Source of the DNA: Acinetobacter schindleri CIP 107287
GTDB lineage: Bacteria; Pseudomonadota; Gammaproteobacteria; Pseudomonadales; Moraxellaceae
NCBI RefSeq assembly: GCF_000368625.1
Contig: NZ_KB849576.1
Location: forward strand, 853,297 to 917,296
DNA length: 64,000 nt
Direction of reading: 5' to 3'
Part shown: positions 16,101-24,932 of the stretch, piece by piece
Layout of the letters: each line of letters begins with the position of its first letter
How positions within the stretch are numbered: position 1 is the stretch's first letter
Notes under the pieces: generated by a model
Told to the model about the DNA's origin: nothing
What the model saw: the letters and a program-made list of their open reading frames with translations, nothing else
The model's database searches: none
Program-made: the position numbers and the translations under genes

Positions 16101-17429
16101 TTAGGCTTCGATCACAGGAAATTTGACCTGTACACACAGGCCACCCAGACTGTTACTTTGCGAAAATTCCAGCGTTCCGCCCAAGCGCTCGGTGGCTTTA
16201 TCTACAATCGACAAACCTAAACCGCTACCAATTTCAGCATGGTTATGAATCCGGTAGAAACGCTGCCGGATCTGGGCGAATTGAGCAGGATCAATCCCGA
16301 CTCCACTGTCTTCAATCTGTAAAATCGCCTGCTGGCCTTGCTGGAAAATCGATACATTAATCACGCCGCCTTTCGGACTGTATTTAATCGCGTTATCAAT
16401 TAAATTATAAATAATCGAGTGCAAGGCCGAAGCTTGTCCCTGAATCAGCAGTTCCTGCTGCTGTTCTACACCCAGATCAATCTCTTTCTGTAAAGCCAGC
16501 TGGATCAGCTGCTCGATGCAGGCCACGGTCATCTGATTGAGTGAAAGCATTTGTGCCGGCTCGGTTAAGCTATCGGAAGCATCCTGTTTGGCCAGACTCA
16601 ATAACTGGTTGACCAGATGCTGCATGCGCAAAACGCCCTGACTCAGATTATGGAGCGAGTCGCTCTGCGGAAACTGCTGCAATAAAATTTGCAGCTGCAA
16701 ATTGAGTGCTGTCAATGGTGTACGTAATTCATGTGCAGAGTCCGCCACAAATTGACGTTGTTCCTGTTGAGCCAGGGAAATTCGACCAAACAGATGATTC
16801 ATTTCCTGAATGGTCGGTTCCAGCTCCAGAGGATAATCTTTCATTTCAATTGGTTTTAATTCTTGTGCCTTACGGCTGGCCAGTTCCGTTTTAAAATCAT
16901 GCAGCGGCTGAAAATTTTTCCGGATCATCCAGCCTAAACCGAACACGGCAAAAGGCAAGAAAAGCACATAAGGCAGAAACATATTGCCGGCCAGTTCCAG
17001 CGCCAGTTCCTGCCGGACATTTTGCTGCTGACTGACCTGAATCTGCAATTGGTCACCCGGAATGATATAGGTGAGCCAGGTGCCATGCGGCGTCTGATGC
17101 TTGTAAAAACCTGCTTTTTTGACCGGTGCAACCAGCACATCCTGTGGATGCAAGGGAGTAGCTGTCTCTGCATAAGACCAGATATCTACAAACAGATCTT
17201 CTTCACTGTACTGTTTTTCCAGATCAATTTGGCTTTGTAGCGGTCGCGGATGATTTTCTGCAATGCGCTCTGCCAGACTTTGCATCTGTTTATCCAGTAC
17301 TTCATTAATTTCTTCGAGTGCAATCCGGTATGCTGAAAAGATCAGCACACAGCCTAATACCAGGCTAAATAATGAAATGTAAATAACCAGACGTTTTTGC
17401 AAGGAATAACGTTTTTGCATGGCGCTCAT
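16101..17429 (-). CDS. pmrB: Sensor histidine kinase PmrB
   Basis: A 442-residue inner membrane sensor kinase. Two membrane helices (about 13-34 and 151-170) flank a periplasmic sensor of about 115 residues. A HAMP-like linker is followed by the phosphoacceptor HELRTP (His233) and an ATPase domain with IYNLIDNAIKYSPKGG (N box), DSGVGI (G1) and GSGLGLSIV (G2). The gene overlaps pmrA by four bases (ATGA). In Acinetobacter PmrB responds to acidic pH and iron, and point mutations in it give colistin resistance. I see no truncation. Confidence 0.94.
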   Translation of the reverse strand: MSAMQKRYSLQKRLVIYISLFSLVLGCVLIFSAYRIALEEINEVLDKQMQSLAERIAENHPRPLQSQIDLEKQYSEEDLFVDIWSYAETATPLHPQDVLVAPVKKAGFYKHQTPHGTWLTYIIPGDQLQIQVSQQQNVRQELALELAGNMFLPYVLFLPFAVFGLGWMIRKNFQPLHDFKTELASRKAQELKPIEMKDYPLELEPTIQEMNHLFGRISLAQQEQRQFVADSAHELRTPLTALNLQLQILLQQFPQSDSLHNLSQGVLRMQHLVNQLLSLAKQDASDSLTEPAQMLSLNQMTVACIEQLIQLALQKEIDLGVEQQQELLIQGQASALHSIIYNLIDNAIKYSPKGGVINVSIFQQGQQAILQIEDSGVGIDPAQFAQIRQRFYRIHNHAEIGSGLGLSIVDKATERLGGTLEFSQSNSLGGLCVQVKFPVIEA

Positions 17430-18097
17430 CCTAAGCGATACCCTAGCCCACGTATGGTGCGGATGAAGTCTTTTCCTAGTTTTGCCCGCAGATGATGAAT
17501 ATAGACCTCTACTGTATTACTGCTGACATCACTATCAAAATCATAAAGCTTGTCTTCTAAATCGTTTTTAGAAAAAATTTTGCTAGGATGCATGAGGAGT
17601 GCAGTGAGAATAGACCATTCCCGATTAGACAATTCGATCGGTTCATCATTAAAGCATGCGATGTGCTGCTCCAGATCCAGTTCCAGACCACTGTGTGATA
17701 ACTTTTTATGGCTCTCTACCTCGGTATGTTTGGGACTACTACGTCGGATCAAAGCATGAATACGGGCCAGCAGTTCATCAAATTCATAGGGTTTAATCAA
17801 GTAATCATCTGCCCCCTGATTTAGCCCATCGACCCGGTTCTGTAACTGATCCCGGGCAGAGATAATCAGCACCGGTAAATTGGGAAACTTCTGCCGGATA
17901 TGTTTAAGCACCTGCATGCCATCCATCATCGGCAGGCCCAAATCCAGCAGGACAATATCATAGGCCTGCTGCTGTAACTGCTTTAAACCATCCAGGCCAT
18001 TATTGACCCAATGCACATCAAATTGATGCAGCTTGAGCAAGGTTTCAGTCGACTCGGCAATCATAAAGTCGTCTTCGATAATCAGTATTTTATGCAT
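17426..18097 (-). CDS. pmrA: Response regulator PmrA
   Basis: A 223-residue OmpR-family regulator. The receiver domain has the acidic pair (IIEDD, residues 7-10), phospho-acceptor Asp52 in LLDLGLPMMDG, and the conserved Lys in LIKPYEFDEL. The winged-helix C-terminal domain ends in the typical SNTVEVYIHHLRAKLG and RTIRGLGYRL. It starts one base after the pmrC stop codon (TGA-A-ATG) and overlaps pmrB, so the three are one transcript. Likely direct targets in this window are the repeats before pmrC and dgkA. Confidence 0.95.
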   Translation of the reverse strand: MHKILIIEDDFMIAESTETLLKLHQFDVHWVNNGLDGLKQLQQQAYDIVLLDLGLPMMDGMQVLKHIRQKFPNLPVLIISARDQLQNRVDGLNQGADDYLIKPYEFDELLARIHALIRRSSPKHTEVESHKKLSHSGLELDLEQHIACFNDEPIELSNREWSILTALLMHPSKIFSKNDLEDKLYDFDSDVSSNTVEVYIHHLRAKLGKDFIRTIRGLGYRLG

Positions 18098-18098
18098 T

Positions 18099-19775
18099 TC
18101 AAGCTCTGTTCTTTAATGATGATGAGCATTGTGCAAGCATATCATTTTTAGCTTCAGTCACTTGCGTTTTTATATCCAGCAGACTCAATAAGCTTGGGAA
18201 AAGATGATCCTGACTGCGTGCCTGTTTGGTCTGTGCTTTAAGACAGCTCACCTGCTGGGCATTCTGCTGTGTCCAGTCCTGCGAAAACCACATTAGCATC
18301 GGAACATGGGTTTGCTGGGTCGGTGCCATACTATAAGGTGCGCCATGCAGATATAAACCATGCTCTCCAGTGGATTCTCCGTGATCAGACAGGTACCATA
18401 AACCGGTCTGATACTGGCTTTGCTGTTTTAGGGTCTCAATAACCTGAGCAAGTACATGATCAGTATAGACAATCGAATTATCATAGCTGTTCTTTAATTC
18501 TTCAGCGCTGCAGCCCTGAATGGCATTGCTGTTACAGGTGGGCTGGAATGGCTGATACGGTGCTTTAGAACGTTTGAAATATGCCGGCCCGTGACTGCCC
18601 ATCTGATGTAGCACGATTAATTGCGGTTTCAAGTTATTTTTGTCCAGATGTGCCAGATAATCTTTCAGGCTATCCACCAGAATTTCATCAAAACATTCAC
18701 CAGCAGCATCACACCACTTCTGTTTCAGTTGGGCAGGAATCTGATATTGCTGCACCCGGTCACAGGCGCCTTTACAGCCAGAATTATTGTCGATCCAGGT
18801 CACCTGATAACCGGCACGCTGAGCGATATCCAGTAAACCTTCACGGTGGCTAGCTAACTGTTCGTCATAATGCTGACGGGACATGCCCGAAAACATGCAC
18901 GGGACTGAAACGGCGGTTGCTGTACCACAGGAACTGACCTGACTAAAATTAATCACCGCTAACTCGCCCAGTTCAGGATTGGTATTACGTGCATAGCCAT
19001 TTACAGCAAAACTCTCGGCACGTGCAGTCTCCCCGACCACCAGCACCATCAATTTAGGTTGCTTCTGTATTTGAGCCTGCTGTAGCAGATGGGCATCTTC
19101 ACCATAAGGAATCAAAGGCAAATTGGCTTTAGGTACTTTCTTTTTATAATAGGATACGGTGGACGCAATGCTGTTTTGCGGAGAAATCATGCCCTTCAGA
19201 TCACGATGCTCGCGGAAGATGGCTGCATAATCGACATAAAAACAGAATAACAGTCCTAGGATCAATACGGCCGAAAGCAGACTGCTCAGGCTTTTATGCC
19301 ACAATTGACACCCAAAAGATGCAGGCTGAATTTTTAGCGTCCAGACGATACACAGCGGCAAAACCACAAAGACCAGCGTCCAGATCAACAGTCGTACTGA
19401 CCAGAGATCACGGACTTCACGGGCATCGGTCTGCAGCATATTCTGGATCTGGTCCGGTGTAATTACCACCCCCAGACTATTGACAAAATAAGCACTAAAA
19501 CCGCCCAGAATGATCAGCACGCTGGCCAGTATCTTGGCATTCCATTTCCAGTTCAGCCACTGCAAGACCAGATTGTACAAGCCGATAATCACCAGGACTG
19601 TAGCCGCCAATAATGCGCCTGCCTTGAGGTTGGTATAGGGCGTCAGTTGATGGATTTTCTGATAAAAAGCAAAGTTTAAGACCAGCCCCAGCCAAATGGC
19701 GAGTAACAGGTTGAAGCGTGCAAGGCTGATGGGTTTGATCTGGTGTAGACCGGGAAAAGAAGGCAGCTTAAGCAT
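18099..19775 (-). CDS. pmrC: Lipid A phosphoethanolamine transferase PmrC/EptA
   Basis: A 558-residue inner membrane enzyme. Five N-terminal membrane helices (residues 20-185) precede a periplasmic sulfatase-fold domain. The nucleophile Thr250 lies in VGETARAESF. Zn-binding and structural segments include DNNSGCKGACDRV and LSDHGESTGEHGLYLHGAPY, with multiple paired cysteines. It transfers phosphoethanolamine from phosphatidylethanolamine to lipid A phosphates, lowering the negative charge and polymyxin binding, and releases diacylglycerol. It is first in pmrCAB, the usual Acinetobacter order, and a PmrA-box-like repeat precedes it. Confidence 0.95.
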   Translation of the reverse strand: MLKLPSFPGLHQIKPISLARFNLLLAIWLGLVLNFAFYQKIHQLTPYTNLKAGALLAATVLVIIGLYNLVLQWLNWKWNAKILASVLIILGGFSAYFVNSLGVVITPDQIQNMLQTDAREVRDLWSVRLLIWTLVFVVLPLCIVWTLKIQPASFGCQLWHKSLSSLLSAVLILGLLFCFYVDYAAIFREHRDLKGMISPQNSIASTVSYYKKKVPKANLPLIPYGEDAHLLQQAQIQKQPKLMVLVVGETARAESFAVNGYARNTNPELGELAVINFSQVSSCGTATAVSVPCMFSGMSRQHYDEQLASHREGLLDIAQRAGYQVTWIDNNSGCKGACDRVQQYQIPAQLKQKWCDAAGECFDEILVDSLKDYLAHLDKNNLKPQLIVLHQMGSHGPAYFKRSKAPYQPFQPTCNSNAIQGCSAEELKNSYDNSIVYTDHVLAQVIETLKQQSQYQTGLWYLSDHGESTGEHGLYLHGAPYSMAPTQQTHVPMLMWFSQDWTQQNAQQVSCLKAQTKQARSQDHLFPSLLSLLDIKTQVTEAKNDMLAQCSSSLKNRA

Positions 19776-19821
19776 TTTTTTAGTTCAAAGACTTTAAGAT
19801 GCTTTAGCCTAAAATCTGAAG

Positions 19822-19838
19822 CTTAAAAATGACTTAAA
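19822..19838 (-). promoter_or_regulatory. PmrA-box-like repeat upstream of pmrC
   Basis: On the minus strand this reads TTTAAG-TCATT-TTTAAG, a tandem YTTAAG-N5-YTTAAG as found at PmrA-activated promoters, 46 bases before the pmrC start codon. It would provide positive autoregulation of pmrCAB. Confidence 0.65.
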
Positions 19839-19963
19839 ATACTTTCTTTGCGAACTTCATAAAATTTTCAATGCTACTGTTCCAACCCTGTTTAGACTTA
19901 TTGTTTTAAAAAGGATGTGATTCTCTGACTAGAGCGAATTTGAAAAGCACATCCTGAGTACAT

Positions 19964-20665
19964 TTAAGCTACAGCCACATTAAATAATGAGCCGATCCAG
20001 GAGCTAAATAGCATGGCAATCACCCCCCAAAGCATGACTCGAGCCGAACCTTTCCAGATGCTCACCCCTCCTGTATAACTTGCCAGTGCGCCCATAATCC
20101 CGAGGCTAAGCACACCGATCAGCATCACGCCTTTATCCAGGTACTGTTCAGGCAAGAGCAAAATAGAAAGTAGAGGAAATAGTGAGCCTATAGTAAAAGC
20201 GATAGCGGACGAAAATGCAGCCCGAAAAGGTTGAGCCGAAGTGTTTTCTGATATACCAATTTCATCGCGGGCATGTGCATCTAAAGCATTGTGTGCGGTG
20301 AGCTGCAAGGCAACTTGCTGGGCCACCTCAGGGGTTAAGCCACGCTGGATATAAATATTTTCCAGTTCTTTCAGTTCATGTTCTGGATGACGTTTAAGCT
20401 CACGTGCCTCCATATTCAGATCATTCTTTTCAATATCCTGCTGGGATTTGACCGAGATGTATTCTCCAGCAGCCATTGACGCAGCTCCGGAAATTAATCC
20501 GGCTACACAAGTCACCAACAAGGTATGTGTAGACGCGCCACTGGCTGCCATTCCCACCACCAGACTGGTAACAGAAATAATTCCGTCATTTGCCCCGAGT
20601 ACAGCTGCGCGTAACCAACCCGCCCGTTCAAAATAATGTTTTTCAAGATGATAAGAATGACGCAC
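19964..20665 (-). CDS. VIT1/CCC1-family metal transporter
   Basis: A 233-residue protein of the VIT1/CCC1 family, Fe2+/Mn2+ transporters. The first membrane helix carries the hallmark WLRAAVLGANDGIISVTSL. AAGEYISVKSQQDIE and the cytoplasmic helical segment rich in Glu and His (residues 75-130, metal-binding in VIT1) follow, then three C-terminal membrane helices with FTIGSLFPLLSI. It acts in the inner membrane, probably exporting iron or manganese. It is a single gene, and no metal-regulator site was recognised upstream. The 20666-20900 spacer shows nothing notable. Confidence 0.9.
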   Translation of the reverse strand: MRHSYHLEKHYFERAGWLRAAVLGANDGIISVTSLVVGMAASGASTHTLLVTCVAGLISGAASMAAGEYISVKSQQDIEKNDLNMEARELKRHPEHELKELENIYIQRGLTPEVAQQVALQLTAHNALDAHARDEIGISENTSAQPFRAAFSSAIAFTIGSLFPLLSILLLPEQYLDKGVMLIGVLSLGIMGALASYTGGVSIWKGSARVMLWGVIAMLFSSWIGSLFNVAVA

Positions 20666-20900
20666 GGTATAGTCTCTTTTTTGTTCTCAACATCATGATC
20701 GTATATTTATTTCGCCTGAAGAAACAACTCTTTATTTAATAAACTCTTGTTCAGAACAGCTCATGAATGGGTGAGTGCTCTGATTTACCAATTTTTATTG
20801 CATGGATTGCATTTTTCCAATTGCACTCATTTGAACATCTGAGAAATTTACAAGTTACAGTCCTAGCACTACAGTTTATTTATTATTAAATGCTGTGTTT

Positions 20901-21572
20901 TCAAGTACTGATAAAGGTTGCTGTTACATTAATAGCGATGGCCAAAATCGTGGTATTGAATCCATACGCCAGAAGCAAATGTAAAGTATTGAGTATTCTC
21001 ATGGGTTGGCGAGTAATTGATACATCGGCCGTTTGCGCTGAAGTGCCAATAATATAGCTAAAATACAGAAAATCGGGATAGGTTGGATTTGGCGTACTAG
21101 GAAAAGCCAGTCCGCCATGTTTATGCTTTTCTAGGGCTAAATAAAAGTCATGGGCATAATGAATTGCAAAAATGGTGTGCATCAGGAACCAGGCCGAAAT
21201 AATAGTCAGGATGGATAGCCCTAAATGGCCGGTTCTGATGGCAGCATCTTTAGGTAAATGATGAATTTCAATAATTATGGCAATAAAACACATCACTAAA
21301 GTGATGATGACAAGCACCAGAATGACCCATTTGCTGGCATCCTGTTGTATGGCACGTTGCAAGATATGGTGATGGTCTATGTGCCAGAGCTTTTTGATAG
21401 TAAAAAGTAAGTAAGCATAAATGGTAATGTTCCAGCTCATCAAAATGCAGGTAGACCAGCTTAAATGAGTTGCTGAATAGAAAATAAAATACCAAATCAG
21501 GATAGATGGAAAGATAATAAAGAAATAAAGTCGGGACTGAAGCGCTGTTCTTATAGATTGGAGGAAACGCAT
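20901..21572 (-). CDS. DUF1345 membrane protein
   Basis: A 223-residue integral membrane protein with five or six hydrophobic helices. It matches the DUF1345 pattern: HTIFAIHYAHDFY, GGLAFPSTPNPTYPDFLYFS, IGTSAQTADVSITRQPMR and a terminal helix with FNTTILAIAIN. The function is unknown. The family is widespread in proteobacteria, usually as a lone gene, as here. Confidence 0.85.
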   Translation of the reverse strand: MRFLQSIRTALQSRLYFFIIFPSILIWYFIFYSATHLSWSTCILMSWNITIYAYLLFTIKKLWHIDHHHILQRAIQQDASKWVILVLVIITLVMCFIAIIIEIHHLPKDAAIRTGHLGLSILTIISAWFLMHTIFAIHYAHDFYLALEKHKHGGLAFPSTPNPTYPDFLYFSYIIGTSAQTADVSITRQPMRILNTLHLLLAYGFNTTILAIAINVTATFIST

Positions 21573-21996
21573 GGGCTGTCCTGCATGTCATGAGATGCTT
21601 TCATCTAGCAGTATAAAGTATTTTATTAAAACAACAGTATAAAAGAGCTTTTAGTAGATAAAGGCATACTGATTCAAGATTACGATAAAATAGATATTTT
21701 AAAATCTAGTAGTAAAAGAAACTAAAAAAATTAATTCCCTATTCTTAAGGAAACTGAATCTTGAACCCTTTTAGCTAAAAAACTAAAAAAGTGTGCAGCA
21801 GACTTTAGGTAGACGTCAGTTAAATATGTAATTCCAATATTGATGTTCATCAAAGTTAATTTTGAAATTTTCCGAAGAAATTGAAGCTAAAAATCAAATT
21901 ACTAAACTTTGATTAGCCTAATTTTTATGAACCAGGCTTAGGATTCTGGTCTCGACTACACACTTTAAAAGAATTCAATATTAAAGTAATGAACAT
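21573..21996. other. Intergenic with a third, diverged dispersed-repeat copy
   Basis: No coding signal is seen in this 424-base spacer. Its main content is the diverged repeat at 21804-21901 listed separately. Otherwise it is AT-rich, with no clear terminator for the flavin reductase gene that ends at 21997. Confidence 0.5.
21804..21901 (+). repeat. Dispersed repeat, copy 3 (diverged)
   Basis: The core at 21848-21901 begins CATCAAAGTTAATTTTGAAA and continues with TTTTCCGAAGAAATTGAAGC. Compared with copies 1 and 2 it carries scattered substitutions over about 54 bases. A segment TTTAGGTAGACGTCAGTTA at 21804 corresponds to TTTAGGTAAACATAAGTTA in copy 1. Same orientation as the other two copies. 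Confidence 0.6.
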
Positions 21997-22491
21997 TTAC
22001 GCAGTTTCTAGTTGACCAACCTGATGATATGCGCGGTTGAAGTACACCAGACTTTCCTCTTGCTGACTGCGTCTAATCGCGATGACTCGACATAAGAAAA
22101 TACTGTGTGTACCCACTTTTTGAATTTCTTCAATCTGGCAATCAAAGCTCACCAAAGCATCTTCTAAAATTGGAGCACCTGTCTTAAGAGTTGTCCACTC
22201 GCCTATCTTAAATCGCTCTTCTGAGCTGAATTTACTAGATGCAAATGCATTTGAGATGTATTCATGCTGCGTGCTGAGTACGTTGACTGCAAGCACTTTA
22301 TTTTTAATGAAATGTTCATGTGAACGAGAGGATTGATTCATACAGACCAGTAATGTCGGTGGGGTATCCGTCACACTACAAACGGCAGATGCGGTAAAGC
22401 CATGTGTTCCTGCTATACCTTCGGTCGTAATCACATTTACAGCCGTGGTTAACAAGGACATTGCATTTCTAAAGTCAGTTGCTTCAATCAT
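21997..22491 (-). CDS. Flavin reductase-like FMN-binding protein
   Basis: A 164-residue member of the flavin reductase domain family (HpaC type). Characteristic segments are FRNAMSLLTTAVNVITTEG, GFTASAVCSVTDTPPTLLVC, NQSSRSHEHF, FAVN-like LAVNVLS and the C-terminal YFNRAYHQVG. Such proteins reduce FMN or FAD with NAD(P)H for a partner oxygenase. It is third in an apparent operon with mesX and mesD (98-base gap). MesD activity needs oxygen and MesX, so this reductase could supply reduced flavin to that system. That link is inference. Confidence 0.9.
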   Translation of the reverse strand: MIEATDFRNAMSLLTTAVNVITTEGIAGTHGFTASAVCSVTDTPPTLLVCMNQSSRSHEHFIKNKVLAVNVLSTQHEYISNAFASSKFSSEERFKIGEWTTLKTGAPILEDALVSFDCQIEEIQKVGTHSIFLCRVIAIRRSQQEESLVYFNRAYHQVGQLETA

Positions 22492-22588
22492 CTCTTTTGT
22501 CTCAAATGTATATGTAACCTGTCTTTACTCAAAGTCAGGTAAATAATCTATGGATCATTTACCCTCCTCTGGTGAAGACCATTTCGTG

Positions 22589-23632
22589 CTAAGCGCCCAG
22601 CTCTTGACGAACAATCGCTGCCCCTGTACTTAGTGCTTCGAGTTTGCCCCGAGCCACTTGACGAGACAACGGTGTCATCCCACAGTTGGTTGATGGATAC
22701 AGTTTGTCTGCATCCACAAATTGCAATGCTTTACGCAGTGTATTGGCAACTGCTTCAGGCGTTTCGATTTGATTGCTTGCAACATCAATCGCACCGACCA
22801 TGACTTTTTTACCCCGAATCAGCTCAATCAGATCCATCGGTACACGTGAGTTTTGACACTCAAGCGATACAATATCAATTTTTGATTGTTGCAGTTTAGG
22901 GAAGGCTGCTTCGTACTGACGCCATTCATTACCGAGGGTCTTTTTCCAATCGGTATTGGCTTTAATACCATAACCGTAGCAAATGTGTACCGCCGTTTCA
23001 CACTGCAAACCTTCAAGCGCACGCTCTAAAGTCGCGACGCCCCAGTCATTCACTTCATCAAAAAACACATTGAATGCTGGCTCATCAAACTGAATGATAT
23101 CAACCCCTGCTGCCTCTAACTCAAGTGCTTCTTGGTTCAGGATCTTGGCAAATTCCCATGCCAGTTTTTCACGGCTCTTGTAGTGACCATCGTACAGCGT
23201 ATCAATCATGGTCATTGGGCCAGGCAGTGCCCATTTGATCGGCTGCGTGGTTTGGCTACGCAAAAATTTTGCGTCATCCACAAACACTGCTTTTTTACGG
23301 GAAACTTCACCGACTACTGAAGGTACGCTGGCATCATAACGGTTACGGATACGCATAGTTTCACGTTTTTCAAAATCCACCCCTTCAAGATGCTCGATAA
23401 ACGTGGTCACAAAGTGCTGACGGGTCTGTTCACCATCACTGACAATATCAATGCCAGCATGGACTTGTTCATGCAAAGACAGTTTTAAGGCATCACGTTT
23501 CGCTTCTAGTAGTTCTTTACCTTCAAGTTTCCAAGCTGACCAGAGCTTTTCAGGTTCTGCCAGCCAGGACGGTTTTGGCAAGCTGCCTGCTGTAGAGGTC
23601 GGGAGTAACTTTTCAGGTTGTAAAAGTGCCAT
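22589..23632 (-). CDS. mesD: Core methionine synthase MesD
   Basis: A 347-residue MetE-like TIM-barrel enzyme without the folate-binding N-terminal half of MetE. Zn and homocysteine ligands are visible: AVHICYGYG (His216, Cys218), SLECQNS (Glu258) and STNCGMTP (Cys317). SDGEQTRQHF and QFDEPAF are also typical. The pairing with a DUF1852 gene identifies the MesD family, characterised genetically in Acinetobacter baylyi as a methionine synthase that needs neither methyltetrahydrofolate nor cobalamin but does need MesX and oxygen. The natural methyl donor is unknown. It lies 42 bases after mesX in the same operon. Confidence 0.92.
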   Translation of the reverse strand: MALLQPEKLLPTSTAGSLPKPSWLAEPEKLWSAWKLEGKELLEAKRDALKLSLHEQVHAGIDIVSDGEQTRQHFVTTFIEHLEGVDFEKRETMRIRNRYDASVPSVVGEVSRKKAVFVDDAKFLRSQTTQPIKWALPGPMTMIDTLYDGHYKSREKLAWEFAKILNQEALELEAAGVDIIQFDEPAFNVFFDEVNDWGVATLERALEGLQCETAVHICYGYGIKANTDWKKTLGNEWRQYEAAFPKLQQSKIDIVSLECQNSRVPMDLIELIRGKKVMVGAIDVASNQIETPEAVANTLRKALQFVDADKLYPSTNCGMTPLSRQVARGKLEALSTGAAIVRQELGA

Positions 23633-23674
23633 GTCTAATCTTCTTTCTCTAAATTCGTTTATATATGTGATCTA

Positions 23675-24673
23675 TCAGGCAGCGTTGTCTTGCTGAGCCG
23701 TTGCTACTTTAAAATTGGCAGCCCATTCATCCAGAATGTCTTTATACGGCTTAATGAAGTTTTCCTCTGTCCATTTACCTTGTTTGACTGCCAGTTCCCC
23801 ACGTTCAACACGGTCATAGACAATGCGAGTCAATGAATAGTCGCCATAGCTCAAGCTAGGCTGATACACCACACCTGCGGGTGAATTGGTGTTGTAAATT
23901 TCAGGACGATAGATTTTCTGAAAGCTTTCCATGGTGCTGATCGCACTGATCAATTCAAAATCGGTGTAATCATGCAGCAAGTCACCCGCAAAATAGAATG
24001 CCAACGGCGCATTGCCATTTTCAGGTTTAAAGTAGCGAACACTTAGCCCCATTTTTTTGAAGTATTCATCAGTACGTGAGTAATCATCGTTAGTGTATTC
24101 CACGCCTAGAACAGGATGCACATTGGCACTGCGGTAGTAGGTTTTCGTAGTTGAAACACTCAGACAAATCACAGGCTGTTTATTAAATTCAGCTTTAAAG
24201 ACTGCTGAATTCACAAGATGCTGGTACAGCTTGCCGTGCAGGTCACCAAAGTCTTCAGGTTTTTCATTGGCCTTGCAACCTAGGGATGGTAATACCACAC
24301 TGAAGTCATAATCACGTACATAAGATGAGAAGCTATTCCCGATCATGCCTTCAATGCGTTCATTGGTATGATGGTCGATAACAGTACTTTTCAAGGTTTC
24401 AATGAATGGGAAAGTTTGCCCATTACCTTCGATATCAATTTCAGCAGAGATGATGTCAATTTCTAGTGAATAACGATCGCCTTTAGGGTTATCGGCCGTT
24501 GCCAAGCTGTTAAAGCGGTTGTTAATCATCGCGAGTGTACGACGAAGATTCTCCTGACGGCTTTCACCACGTGCCAGATTGGCAAAGTTGGTGGTTAAAC
24601 GTGTATTGTTTGCTGGTTCATAGTTCTCATCAAAACGAATACGTTTAATTGAACATTGGAATGCTGTACTCAT
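23675..24673 (-). CDS. mesX: MesX (DUF1852), partner of MesD
   Basis: A 332-residue DUF1852 protein, first gene of the mesX-mesD-flavin reductase operon. Segments seen are IKRIRFDENYEPANNTRLTT, NFANLARGESRQENLRRTL, FSSYVRDYDFSVVLPSLGCK, and a C-terminal NFIKPYKDILDEWAANFKVA. No catalytic motif of a known enzyme class is evident to me. Genetic work on the family shows it is required for MesD-dependent methionine synthesis; its chemistry is not known. It diverges from a DUF1826 gene across a 259-base spacer in which I recognised no riboswitch. Confidence 0.92.
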   Translation of the reverse strand: MSTAFQCSIKRIRFDENYEPANNTRLTTNFANLARGESRQENLRRTLAMINNRFNSLATADNPKGDRYSLEIDIISAEIDIEGNGQTFPFIETLKSTVIDHHTNERIEGMIGNSFSSYVRDYDFSVVLPSLGCKANEKPEDFGDLHGKLYQHLVNSAVFKAEFNKQPVICLSVSTTKTYYRSANVHPVLGVEYTNDDYSRTDEYFKKMGLSVRYFKPENGNAPLAFYFAGDLLHDYTDFELISAISTMESFQKIYRPEIYNTNSPAGVVYQPSLSYGDYSLTRIVYDRVERGELAVKQGKWTEENFIKPYKDILDEWAANFKVATAQQDNAA

Positions 24674-24932
24674 GGAGATATGCCACCTAAATTTTTATAA
24701 AAAAAGCAAATTTCTGTATGGCTGTATTTAAACGCGAATCCAAACATGAGTAAAACGATATAAATTCAGCAAAAGATGAGTTAAATTCATCTTAATGAGT
24801 GGAGTGTATAAATAATGATCTATACTTTAATAGAAAAATTAAGATTCTAATTTATGTTGCTGATCATTATTCATTTCTAAATATCAATGTGTATTATTGA
24901 GCACGATTTATAAATAGCGACTTCATTCTGAA

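Noticed and set aside
24674..24932. A SAM or other methionine riboswitch upstream of mesX, or a Zur site upstream of the DUF1826 gene.
   Set aside because: No recognisable riboswitch core, terminator hairpin or Zur-type palindrome was found in the spacer.
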